From Flavobacterium azooxidireducens (GTDB lineage: Bacteria > Bacteroidota > Bacteroidia > Flavobacteriales > Flavobacteriaceae), in contig NZ_CP096205.1 of assembly GCF_023195775.1 (NCBI RefSeq), forward strand, positions 2,294,001-2,358,000: DNA of 64,000 nt. Reading direction: 5' to 3'. Below are positions 46,204 through 54,513 of this stretch, piece by piece. Under the pieces are notes generated by a model, which did no database searches, was not told the origin of the DNA, and saw only the letters and a program-made list of their open reading frames with translations. The position numbers and the translations under genes are program-made. How positions within the stretch are numbered: position 1 is the first letter of the stretch; every line of letters starts with the position of its first letter.

Positions 46204-46328
46204 TGATGGGTGAGTTTTAAGTCTGAGTATAAACCATTATTCTACTAACGTTATTCACAATCAAAAGAATATTTTTCAAATTTCTCAAACTTTTCAAATC
46301 TGTGTTCCAAAAAACATTTGATTTATAA

Positions 46329-47750
46329 TCATTTCGCAATATTCCGAATCATCCCACCAAAAATAAAATAATGAAACGGAACCAAACTATACCAATATAA
46401 TCTCCCCCAAAGTCCTCTCGGTCTAAACGTCGCAATTTGGTGTAAAACATTTTCTTCATCAATTCTAAACTCCAGCCACGCTTCACCGGGTAATCGCATT
46501 TCGGCAAACAAAAGCAATCGTTTTTCTTCTTTATTAGCCAACAAAACTCTCCAAAAATCCAATGAATCTCCACTTTCTAAATTAAACGGATGCGTTCTTC
46601 CTCTTCGCAAACCTACGCCTCCAAAAAGCTTATCCATAAAACCACGAACTTGCCACATCCAGTTGCCGTAGTACCATCCTTTTAATCCGCCAATCATCCA
46701 AATATTATCTAATACTTTTTCCGGATTTTCAATTTTCAATTTCTTTTCATCTTTCAAACAACCATATTTTGGAACCTGAATAAATTCGGATAAATTATGT
46801 TGAAAACGACTGCTTACCAAACTATCTTTCCAACTCGAAATCACTAAATTTTGTTCTATTTTGATGAAGGCTAATTTGATTGCTTCGGTATAGGAGATGG
46901 GTTTAATTCCCAACATTTTCTGCAAACGATTGTCGTTGCAAATCACTTCCATTTTCATGCTATCTACTAAATTCATTGCCAATTTATACGAAGTTGAGGT
47001 AACAAAATACAACCAATACGAAGACAATTTTGGAGTCATTATCGGAACTGTAAAAATCCAATTTTTAAAACCTCTGGTTTTGGTATAAAGCTGCATCATT
47101 TGCTTATAGGTCAGCACGTTTGGTCCGCCAATATCAAAAGAATCATTATAACATTCTTCTTTAAGCAAAACGCCCATCAAATACTTAATTATGTCGCGAA
47201 TCGCAATGGGTTGTGTTTTCGTTAAAACCCATTTTGGCGTGATCATCACCGGTAATTTTTCACATAAATCACGAATAATTTCAAAAGAAGAACTTCCTGA
47301 ACCCACAATAATTCCGGCACGAAGTACAGTTACATTGAAATTTCCTTTATATAAAATTTCCTCAACATTTTTGCGGGATTGTAAATGTTTGGAAAGCGTA
47401 TTGTTGTTCACAATTCCACTTAAATAAATCACTTGTTTCACGCCAATGTGATTCATATAGCGATTGAAATTATCGGCTGCTTTTGATTCCATCGTATCAA
47501 AAACTTGGGTGGAAGACGACATCGAATGAATCAAATAATACGCTACGTCAATGTTTTTTGGTGTATTTTCAAAAGAAACTTCTTCCAAAAAATCTACTTC
47601 CCAAATGGTAATGGAGTCAAGCGTCGTTTTGTCTAAACCCAAACGATTCTTATCGCGAACACAACAAATTATTTCGTGATTTTCAGATAAAAGTTCGGGT
47701 AAAAGTCGTCGGCCAACATAGCCATTTGCACCTGTTAGTAGGATTTTCAT
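46329..47750 (-). CDS. SDR-family NAD(P)-binding protein fused to DUF2867
   Basis: This 473-residue protein has an N-terminal Rossmann domain with MKILLTGANGYVGRRLLPELL and a YLSGIV core in the NmrA-like/atypical SDR style. A C-terminal DUF2867 domain follows (about 320-473, SGDSLDFWRVLL ... PRGLWGRLYWYSLVPFHYFIF). The same two-domain layout occurs widely in Bacteroidetes. The substrate is unknown. The catalytic Tyr-x3-Lys of classical SDRs is not clear. Confidence 0.88.
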   Translation of the reverse strand: MKILLTGANGYVGRRLLPELLSENHEIICCVRDKNRLGLDKTTLDSITIWEVDFLEEVSFENTPKNIDVAYYLIHSMSSSTQVFDTMESKAADNFNRYMNHIGVKQVIYLSGIVNNNTLSKHLQSRKNVEEILYKGNFNVTVLRAGIIVGSGSSSFEIIRDLCEKLPVMITPKWVLTKTQPIAIRDIIKYLMGVLLKEECYNDSFDIGGPNVLTYKQMMQLYTKTRGFKNWIFTVPIMTPKLSSYWLYFVTSTSYKLAMNLVDSMKMEVICNDNRLQKMLGIKPISYTEAIKLAFIKIEQNLVISSWKDSLVSSRFQHNLSEFIQVPKYGCLKDEKKLKIENPEKVLDNIWMIGGLKGWYYGNWMWQVRGFMDKLFGGVGLRRGRTHPFNLESGDSLDFWRVLLANKEEKRLLLFAEMRLPGEAWLEFRIDEENVLHQIATFRPRGLWGRLYWYSLVPFHYFIFGGMIRNIAK

Positions 47751-47797
47751 TTCAGCTATTTTTCTTAAAGGTAGTAAGAAAAACAGTTGAACAAATG

Positions 47798-48421
47798 TTA
47801 AATTGTTTTGAAGATGTTCACCACAGAACTACTGATGTATTGCACACCAATTGCAATAACAATAAATCCGATAATTCTCGAAATGGCAACAATTCCCGAA
47901 GCTCCTAAAATCCTGGAAAGGTAATGAGCACTTTTCAATACAAAATAAATCACTAAAGCAACACCTAAAATAGCCAGAACAGCTATGATTTTTTCGCTTA
48001 CTTTATCATAATCTTGGTAAAAAGCAATCAATAAAGAGATTGAGCCAGGTCCGGCCAACATCGGAATCGCCAATGGCGTTAATGCAATTTGATTACGGGT
48101 TTGAGCATCATTTTCAACTTTTTTGTTTACACCACGCGTCTTGTTGAATTTTCCGGTGAGTAGTGAAAAACCTGAACTCACGATGATTAAACCACCGGCA
48201 ATTCGAAGAGCATCAATACTAATTCCGAAAAACTTCAACACATATTCACCAATAAAAAAGGAGATGATTAAAATAATGAAAACGTTCAATGCCGTTAATA
48301 AAGAAACTCGAGAACGTTCAACTTTAGTGTAATCTTGGGTCAATCCCACAAAAATTGGCACAGCTCCTAACGGATTTAAAACAGAAAATAAAGCAGCGAA
48401 AATGTAAATAAATAGTTCCAT
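47798..48421 (-). CDS. MarC-family integral membrane protein
   Basis: This 207-residue protein has six membrane helices and family blocks FSVLNPLGAVPIFVGLT and LTPLAIPMLAGPGSISLLI. I start at 48421 (MELFIYIFAALF), since this places the first helix at the N-terminus. MarC proteins are conserved inner-membrane proteins of unclear role; the old link to multiple antibiotic resistance is not supported. It lies 47 bases upstream of the SDR gene and may share its transcript. Confidence 0.9.
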   Translation of the reverse strand: MELFIYIFAALFSVLNPLGAVPIFVGLTQDYTKVERSRVSLLTALNVFIILIISFFIGEYVLKFFGISIDALRIAGGLIIVSSGFSLLTGKFNKTRGVNKKVENDAQTRNQIALTPLAIPMLAGPGSISLLIAFYQDYDKVSEKIIAVLAILGVALVIYFVLKSAHYLSRILGASGIVAISRIIGFIVIAIGVQYISSSVVNIFKTI

Positions 48422-48487
48422 CGTTTTTTTGCAAAAATAAAGACAACTTAAAAATAAGTAAGTTATCAAATGAATAAAACAAAGTTA

Positions 48488-48916
48488 CTATAAATCGTTG
48501 ATATAAGTAGGAGAATTATCTGCTTTATATTGATTTAATTTTTCGATGAAACTATTCACACTTTTGTTTTTTGGCGGTGCATCAATCGAAATAAAGTGAT
48601 GATCCATGTGAAAAGTAAATGAATTGGCAGGTTTAAAAATAGCTAGTTTATAATACGGAATCACCAAAGAAAAAGTTTCCAACAATGATCGAAAACGAAT
48701 GATTATTCCTTTTGGACGCAATTCGATATTGCAAAAATTTCTGTTGTTATCAAAGGAAAGAAGTGTAGCAATTTCTTCACTGGTTTTTAAAATATCCAAC
48801 CGTGGCGAACCAATTCCGTTTAATTTGATATTATCGATTAAACCAAATGGATTTCCAACCAAATCATTAATTGCTTGATTTATCTTTTTTTCGTTGTAGG
48901 AAGTGTTTACGAGCAT
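48488..48916 (-). CDS. conserved hypothetical protein
   Basis: A 142-residue soluble protein without signal peptide or membrane helix (LVNTSYNEKKINQAINDLVG, FRSLLETFSLVIPYYKLAIF, FHMDHHFISIDAP). The pattern is familiar from Flavobacterium but no function is known. The octamer repeat at 48935-48974 lies immediately upstream. Confidence 0.7.
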   Translation of the reverse strand: MLVNTSYNEKKINQAINDLVGNPFGLIDNIKLNGIGSPRLDILKTSEEIATLLSFDNNRNFCNIELRPKGIIIRFRSLLETFSLVIPYYKLAIFKPANSFTFHMDHHFISIDAPPKNKSVNSFIEKLNQYKADNSPTYINDL

Positions 48917-48934
48917 TTTAATGTTTGGTTACTT

Positions 48935-48974
48935 GATTTTTAGATTTTTGGATTTTTGGATTTTTGGATTTTTC
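48935..48974. repeat. (GATTTTTG)x5 octamer repeat
   Basis: Five eight-base units, the outer two with one change each, end 19 bases before the ATG of the hypothetical gene on the minus strand. They occupy its promoter region and could alter expression if the copy number slips. Confidence 0.8.
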
Positions 48975-49079
48975 GAATGAATCGTAAAGTTAATGAATTG
49001 AGTATCTTTTTTTGAACGAATTAATATAGGTTTAAGAATTGTTGTGTTTTTAAAACAAGATGAAGTTTATAAAAAGCAT

Positions 49080-49087
49080 TACCTTTG
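49080..49087 (+). promoter_or_regulatory. -7 element (TAccTTTG)
   Basis: A perfect match 17 bases before the ATG of the CoA-binding protein gene; the leader would be very short. No -33 TTG at the expected distance. Confidence 0.45.
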
Positions 49088-49104
49088 TGGCTTAGAACAG
49101 CAAG

Positions 49105-49464
49105 ATGAAAAAAACCTTAGTTATTGGAGCTTCCACAAATCCGGAACGCTATTCTTTTTTAGCAATAAATAGTTTAGTTGACAAGCAACATTCAGTTGTT
49201 GCTATTGGGCAGCGTATTGGTGAAGTAGCTGGTGTGAAAATCCAAACCAAACAAATTCCGTTTAAAAATATTCATACCGTAACGTTGTATTTGAATCCGA
49301 AAGGGCAGCGTGATTATTACAATTATATCGTGGGCCTGCAACCAAAAAGAGTGATTTTTAATCCTGGAACAGCAAATCCGGAGTTTTATGCTTTGTTGGG
49401 GATTAACAATATTAAAGTGGAAGAGGCTTGCACGTTGGTTTTACTTTCTACGAATCAGTATTAA
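49105..49464 (+). CDS. CoA-binding domain protein (YccU-like)
   Basis: This 119-residue protein has a single Rossmann-like CoA-binding domain: KKTLVIGASTNPERYSFLAI at the N-terminus, HTVTLYLNPKGQRDYYNYI in the middle and GTANPEF near the end. Family members bind CoA in crystal structures but their reaction is unknown. It seems to be a single-gene unit with the -7 element just upstream. Confidence 0.9.
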   Translation: MKKTLVIGASTNPERYSFLAINSLVDKQHSVVAIGQRIGEVAGVKIQTKQIPFKNIHTVTLYLNPKGQRDYYNYIVGLQPKRVIFNPGTANPEFYALLGINNIKVEEACTLVLLSTNQY

Positions 49465-49466
49465 GG

Positions 49467-49547
49467 GTTGTCGGTTATCGGTTGTCTGAAAACTGTCACT
49501 GAAAAACTGCGACTGATCCCGAAAGCTTTCGGGAGCGACTGAAAACT
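49467..49547. repeat. composite intergenic repeat with TCCCGAAAGCTTTCGGGA palindrome
   Basis: A GTTGTCGGTTATCGG segment like those at 15917 and 16381 is joined to CTGTCACTGAAAAACTGCGACTG and a perfect 18-base palindrome (49517-49534). It fills the gap between the convergent CoA-binding and symporter genes and may also act as a terminator hairpin. Confidence 0.7.
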
Positions 49548-49550
49548 TTT

Positions 49551-50990
49551 TTACCGTTTGCGAATGAGCATCAATCCAAGAAAAGTCAACAATCCATTCA
49601 CGATTAAGATTTCAAAACCAAAGGCAAATCCGAACCACGATTCGCTGAATAAATTAAGAATTATTGAGGATAAAACGGCTGTTATGGCTACAGTTGGCAC
49701 CCATTTGTCTTTTACATTCCATTTGGTGAATAATCCAAAACTGTAAAGTCCTAGTAAAGGACCATAAGTGAATCCGGCAAATTTCAATACTTTATCAATT
49801 ATGCTGGCATCTTCTACAAAATATTTGAATCCTAGAATAACTAATACAGAAACCAGCACAAACATTTTGTGAATTTGTTTTCGGATAACAACTTGCTTAA
49901 CTGAATCATATTTTTTTTCAATTTCTAAAATATCAATGCTGAAGGAAGTTGTGAGCGAAGTCAAAGCACTATCGGCACTTGAATAGGCTGCGGCAATTAA
50001 TCCTAGGATGAAGAAAAACGCTACGCCAATTCCTAAGTATTCATTCGCTAAAATAGGGAAGAGCTGATCTTTGTGAGCATCAATATTGTATTTTAAGGCA
50101 TATTCGGTGAACAATAATCCCATCACCAAGAATAGAAAATTCACAAATGTGAGTACAATCGTAAACCAAAACATGTTTTTTTGAGCATCTTTTAAACTGC
50201 GGCAAGTGAGGTTTTTTTGCATCATATCTTGGTCAAGACCCGTCATTACAATGGCAATAAAAGCTCCTGATAAAAACTGTTTCCAGAAATAACTGGGCAA
50301 ACTTGGGTTTTCAAAAAAGAAGGTTTTAGACAAATCACTATCGGCAATAAAACCTGAAATGTTAGTAATATTTAATCCCAAATCCTGCGAAACGGTTACG
50401 ATACAAAATACTACGGCAATTAACATAAATAGTGTTTGCAGTGTGTCTGTCCAAATAATGGTTTTGATGCCGGATTTATTGGTGTACACCCAAATCAGTA
50501 ATATGGTAACGGTTACAGTAATCCAGTACGGAACATTTAATTTATCAAAAACGATGGTTTGGAGTACATCTGCCACCAACATTAACCGCAAGTTAGAGCC
50601 AACTGTTCTGGAAATGATAAAAAACCAAGCTCCGGTTTTATAGGAGTTTCTTCCAAATCGGTCACCTAAATAGGCATAAATTGAAGTAAGATTTAATCGA
50701 TAATAAAGTGGTAATAAAACAGTTCCAATTACAAAGTAACCTACAATGTAACCAAGAACCAACTGAAAATAAACAAATTGTGAAGCTTCTACTTTTCCGG
50801 GAACAGAAATAAACGTTACACCCGAAAGCGATGCTCCAATCATTCCGAACGCAACTAAATACCAAGGTGAGTTTTTGTTGGCTTTAAAAAAGGCATCATT
50901 TCCTTCGTCTTTTTTACTGATTAAAGAAGAAATCAGAATGAGTAATCCAAAATAACCCAGAATGAGTAGTAGAATAGAAATCGGTTCCAT
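49551..50990 (-). CDS. sodium:solute symporter (SSS) family protein
   Basis: This 479-residue protein has about 13 hydrophobic helices. Family blocks are visible: FGMIGASLSGVTFISVPG near residue 48, GTVLLPLYYRLNLTSIYAYLGDRFG and GLIAAAYSSADSALTSLTTSF near residue 330. SSS proteins import sugars, amino acids, nucleosides or vitamins with Na+. The substrate is not predictable here and there is no neighbouring catabolic gene. Confidence 0.92.
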   Translation of the reverse strand: MEPISILLLILGYFGLLILISSLISKKDEGNDAFFKANKNSPWYLVAFGMIGASLSGVTFISVPGKVEASQFVYFQLVLGYIVGYFVIGTVLLPLYYRLNLTSIYAYLGDRFGRNSYKTGAWFFIISRTVGSNLRLMLVADVLQTIVFDKLNVPYWITVTVTILLIWVYTNKSGIKTIIWTDTLQTLFMLIAVVFCIVTVSQDLGLNITNISGFIADSDLSKTFFFENPSLPSYFWKQFLSGAFIAIVMTGLDQDMMQKNLTCRSLKDAQKNMFWFTIVLTFVNFLFLVMGLLFTEYALKYNIDAHKDQLFPILANEYLGIGVAFFFILGLIAAAYSSADSALTSLTTSFSIDILEIEKKYDSVKQVVIRKQIHKMFVLVSVLVILGFKYFVEDASIIDKVLKFAGFTYGPLLGLYSFGLFTKWNVKDKWVPTVAITAVLSSIILNLFSESWFGFAFGFEILIVNGLLTFLGLMLIRKR

Positions 50991-51054
50991 TTGTAATTTT
51001 TAATTCGTTTGCAAATTACAAAAAGGAACCGATTATCTTATTTAGAACTTATTT

Positions 51055-51582
51055 TTATTTAAAAATTCCTTCCAATGGTTTTAGTTGCTCCATGTCGATG
51101 TCAGATTTTTGAAGAGCACTTAACAGTGTCATAAAATCTTCAGGATTCATTTTGTTTCCTAAAATTCGAACAACGGCAAAACCATTTTCATCTTTACTTC
51201 CGTAGAGCACAAACTCTTCGATGGCATCGTCTTTTCCAACATAATAAACGGCAGCACCTTCTTTACCGGAACCAAATTTCATCAGTTCTTGGTATTTTTC
51301 GTCTTTTAAAATTTCTTTCACTTTGGTTCTTTCTCCATCAAATTTGGATTTGTTTTCTTCATTGATTTTGAAAGCCAAAATATTCATTTTTTTGAATGTT
51401 TTCAAAGCTTCTTGTTGTTCCACAGACAATGCATCCGGTTTGATATTCAAGATGCTTGGCGACATATCAACAGAAATAAAATCGGTTGATTCTGTTTTTT
51501 CTACAAAATATTTTTGCAAGCTGGGTTCTTTTTCACAGGCGATGAAACTCATCAGCAAAAGTGAAAACAGTAATTTTTTCAT
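51055..51582 (-). CDS. DUF4252 lipoprotein
   Basis: The 175-residue protein has a lipobox FIAC (C16) followed by EKEP, so it is probably retained in the periplasm. The DUF4252 pattern includes VDMSPSILNI, FKKMNILAFKI and FVLYGSKDENGFAVVRILG. It is a distant paralogue of 52907-53440. The gap to the gene before it is 2 bases, so the two form a unit. DUF4252 proteins are often encoded beside ECF sigma factors in Bacteroidetes. Function unknown. Confidence 0.88.
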   Translation of the reverse strand: MKKLLFSLLLMSFIACEKEPSLQKYFVEKTESTDFISVDMSPSILNIKPDALSVEQQEALKTFKKMNILAFKINEENKSKFDGERTKVKEILKDEKYQELMKFGSGKEGAAVYYVGKDDAIEEFVLYGSKDENGFAVVRILGNKMNPEDFMTLLSALQKSDIDMEQLKPLEGIFK

Positions 51583-51584
51583 AA

Positions 51585-52796
51585 TTATTTACTTTTTAAA
51601 GTTTGTAAAATTCGCTCTTCATTTTCAGAAAGTGGTAAAGCGTTGTTAGTTTCCCAGAAATTTTCTGTGAAATTCATTCCGTTTGAATATAGATTTCTTT
51701 CCTTGAAAATTTTATTTTTTTCTGGTTGTGTTGTAGCATTATCATTAAAATCAGTAACAACTAAATCACTAATACAAATCAATCGGTCATTCATTTGTTT
51801 CCCAAATTTGATATGAATATCAATAATCGATTTTCGATAACTTGGAATATATTTACCGTTTAAATATTTATAGGTTTGCTTAATTTGAATATCATGAATG
51901 GCAAATTTCATGATTAATGCATTTATAGTTTCTACATACTGTTTGTGTTTGTCTGACATTTTTACATCAATATCCAAAACGACCTTATTGATTGGATCAT
52001 AAGTTATTTTACCAACCATTAATGCTTTTTCAACTGAGATTTTTGGTTTAATGTAAATCACTTCTAAAGTATTGCCAAATTGATCTTTTTTAGAACGCAA
52101 TTCAAATTCGTAATTTTCATTGGCTTTGTCAGAAGAAATTCTATTAATATATTCATAGGTAAAAAAACCATTAGCAGCCTTTTGAATATCAAAAAAGGAA
52201 TCCATTTCAGATAAATCTGCTTTTCCTTTTTTCTCAATTTCATCTGCACCGGCCAATTGAAATGCACGACTTTGATTTACTTCAAGTTTACTTTCTACTT
52301 TTTCTTTCTTTTTGGGTTGAATATAAAAATCAATAACACCATCAGAGAATTTTGAATATTTATCATTGATTTTTACAAATTCTCGGTAATAGGTTTCCAA
52401 TTTGATGCTTTTATCTAATTGATTTTTAGAATTAGATAAAATTCCAGCTAATAGTTGATTGATGGGTTTGTTGGTCACAATAACTTCCTCCAACGCCATT
52501 TCATCTGTTTCTAATTGAATTGTAATAGGTTCAGCTTTAATTTCTTTTACCGGAAAAATCTGTGTTTTATAACCAATATGTCCAACTTCAATATTTTCAA
52601 CACCATTTGGAATGTAAAATTTAAAAACACCATCTTCATTAGAAATAACGCCTTGGGTAGAATTTTGAACAAAAATGTTTGTAAACGGAATGCTTTCCTG
52701 TGTAGTTTTGTCTACAATTTTACCTTCAAAAACAAGAGATTGAGCAGTTGACGACAATGCAATTAAAGCGAAAAGAAACAAATAAATTTTTTTCAT
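51585..52796 (-). CDS. exported protein with N-terminal carboxypeptidase-like regulatory domain
   Basis: This 403-residue protein has a signal peptide (to STAQS). A CarbopepD_reg-like beta-sandwich covers about 22-110 (FEGKIVDKTTQESIPFTNIFV, GHIGYKTQIF, EEVIVTN). The rest resembles the non-barrel N-terminal halves of DUF5686-type proteins. A periplasmic or outer-membrane role is inferred. The gene follows a terminator, so it may have its own promoter, and it runs into the DUF4252 lipoprotein gene. Confidence 0.85.
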   Translation of the reverse strand: MKKIYLFLFALIALSSTAQSLVFEGKIVDKTTQESIPFTNIFVQNSTQGVISNEDGVFKFYIPNGVENIEVGHIGYKTQIFPVKEIKAEPITIQLETDEMALEEVIVTNKPINQLLAGILSNSKNQLDKSIKLETYYREFVKINDKYSKFSDGVIDFYIQPKKKEKVESKLEVNQSRAFQLAGADEIEKKGKADLSEMDSFFDIQKAANGFFTYEYINRISSDKANENYEFELRSKKDQFGNTLEVIYIKPKISVEKALMVGKITYDPINKVVLDIDVKMSDKHKQYVETINALIMKFAIHDIQIKQTYKYLNGKYIPSYRKSIIDIHIKFGKQMNDRLICISDLVVTDFNDNATTQPEKNKIFKERNLYSNGMNFTENFWETNNALPLSENEERILQTLKSK

Positions 52797-52850
52797 GTGT
52801 TGAATTGGTTTTGATTTATAAAGATGCCAAGGTAAGAATTTCCAACAAAA

Positions 52851-52885
52851 AAAACTTTGCCAAAATTGGCTTTTGACAAAGTTTT
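52851..52885 (-). terminator. intrinsic terminator within the sigma-factor gene group
   Basis: Outer stem AAAACTTTG / CAAAGTTTT encloses a palindrome GCCAAAATTGGC; a T run follows on the minus strand. It separates the sigma/anti-sigma/DUF4252 genes from the next two genes. Confidence 0.75.
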
Positions 52886-52906
52886 CATAATTTTTATTTC
52901 AAAAGA

Positions 52907-53440
52907 TTACTTATTTTTTTTCGACGCTTTTTTCAAATTATCACCACCGGGAAGATTCATTTGTTCGGTTAACGCTGAAATTTCATCTAAATTAAAGTTT
53001 CCGGTTAACGAGAATAAAACGGTTTCGTTATCTTTTGCATTTCCTTCGATGAACATAAATAATTCTTTTACGATGGAATCATTGGCACCGGATCGCATAT
53101 AAATTTTTACGTTTTTTCCACCATCTGAAACTCGCATCAACTCATCCATACCGGCAGTTTTTAAATATTTATCGGCTGTAGCACGCATTTCTGCAGTTTG
53201 TTTGTTGCTCGAAGTGATAAATACTTTCAGGTTATCCAATTTCTTAAGCAAATTCACATACTGTTGGGTTTCCTTATCGTTGGCTTTCACTTTACTCATC
53301 ATTTCAAACATTTTTTTGTTTACAATGATTGTTTTTACATCTTCGGGACCGTCAAACTTATCAAAAACCGACTGACCAAACATTACTTGTGAAATTAATA
53401 ATGTTACAAATACTAATAATGAAGTTATAATTCTAGACAT
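52907..53440 (-). CDS. DUF4252 exported protein
   Basis: The 177-residue protein has a signal peptide (to FGQS), with no lipobox. The DUF4252 pattern (KKMFEMMSKVKAND, YVNLLKKLDNLKVFITS) is visible. The tail is Lys-rich (KKASKKNK). It is encoded 4 bases after the putative anti-sigma gene. A role in the envelope stress circuit is inferred from context; no activity is known for the family. Confidence 0.88.
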   Translation of the reverse strand: MSRIITSLLVFVTLLISQVMFGQSVFDKFDGPEDVKTIIVNKKMFEMMSKVKANDKETQQYVNLLKKLDNLKVFITSSNKQTAEMRATADKYLKTAGMDELMRVSDGGKNVKIYMRSGANDSIVKELFMFIEGNAKDNETVLFSLTGNFNLDEISALTEQMNLPGGDNLKKASKKNK

Positions 53441-53444
53441 TTTT

Positions 53445-53903
53445 TTATTTTTTAAAGATTAAATTTTTTGAGTTTTCGTATTCATTAATATAGTTTACAC
53501 TTTCCATGCCAATATTTACTTTTTCAGACAAAAGAGCTAATGCTTTTTGTGTTTCTTCAAAGGCTTCTTCCGGTGTTTCAAAAGAACCTAATTCTGAATT
53601 AGCAACTTGTGGCGGATTGTTTGGCTGATAGTTTATAAAAGCAATTACACCTACTAAGAATACTACACTTGCGGCAATTGCTATCCTGGAAACGGGAAAT
53701 CGTTTTTTAGTTTTTAAGGATAAAGTTGGCGTAAATTTTTCTTCTTTTTCAGTGGAAAAATAACCAAAAAGCGGTTTGTAATGCTCTAAATGAGCAGCAA
53801 CTTGTTCGGTTGAAAAGTACTGTTTCAACTGAATTTCTTCGGCAATGGTAGTTTCTCCTTCGAAGTATTTTTCTAGTAATTGTTCTATTTTAGCTAATTC
53901 CAT
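53445..53903 (-). CDS. probable membrane anti-sigma factor
   Basis: A 152-residue protein with an acidic helical N-terminal half (MELAKIEQLLEKYFEGETT ... QLKQYFSTEQVAAHL), a single membrane helix at about 74-91 and a short outer tail. It overlaps the ECF sigma gene by 14 bases. Its size and layout fit Bacteroidetes anti-sigma proteins that hold the sigma factor at the membrane. No conserved ZAS motif is visible, so the assignment rests on topology and context. Confidence 0.75.
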   Translation of the reverse strand: MELAKIEQLLEKYFEGETTIAEEIQLKQYFSTEQVAAHLEHYKPLFGYFSTEKEEKFTPTLSLKTKKRFPVSRIAIAASVVFLVGVIAFINYQPNNPPQVANSELGSFETPEEAFEETQKALALLSEKVNIGMESVNYINEYENSKNLIFKK

Positions 53904-54399
53904 ATTGATGGGTTTTAGTCATTTTTTCTCTAATTGTTTTTCGTGCTCGGGATAAATTTACTCGAACCGCTGTTTCATTCATGTCGAGTATTTTGGCAAT
54001 TTCTTCAAATTCATATTGCTCGATGTCACGCATTTGAATGATTAATTTTTGTTGTTCAGGCAATTCATTAATCATTTTTTCAACCCAATTCCAACTATCC
54101 GAATCCTCCACTTTTTTGTCTAATGAAGCTTCAGTTGATGTAAAATTGTTGTGCACAATTTTCATGTTTGAGGCTCTTTTCGACTTTAATTGATCCAAAC
54201 AATAATTTTTGGTCATTGTCATCGCAAATGCTTCTACACTCGCATAATTTTCTAAACCATTTTTTTTATCCCACAATTTTACCAAAATATCCTGCGTAGC
54301 ATCCTGAGCTTCTTCGTTACTCACCAGCAAACGCTTGGCAAGCCTGAAGACTTTATCCTTAAAAGGAGCTATCAGTGTTATAAACTCGTTTTGGTTCAT
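53890..54399 (-). CDS. ECF-type RNA polymerase sigma factor
   Basis: This 169-residue factor has region 2 (about 8-75; EEAQDATQDILVKLWDKK) and region 4 (about 105-160; LPEQQKLIIQMRDIEQYEFEEIAKILDMNETAVRVNLSRARKTIRE). Regions 1.1 and 3 are absent, as is usual for the class. It is the first gene of the sigma/anti-sigma/DUF4252 unit. Target promoters are unknown. The divergent protease gene shares its upstream region. Confidence 0.94.
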   Translation of the reverse strand: MNQNEFITLIAPFKDKVFRLAKRLLVSNEEAQDATQDILVKLWDKKNGLENYASVEAFAMTMTKNYCLDQLKSKRASNMKIVHNNFTSTEASLDKKVEDSDSWNWVEKMINELPEQQKLIIQMRDIEQYEFEEIAKILDMNETAVRVNLSRARKTIREKMTKTHQYGIS

Positions 54400-54513
54400 T
54401 GGTTAGGTTTAAAACTTGGTTATATAGTCAAGACGATTCACAATCTTTTTTGTTACAAAGAAATTGAAAATAAAACTAAAGTTATTAAATTTACGTTCTT
54501 AAAAAGAAAAGCT

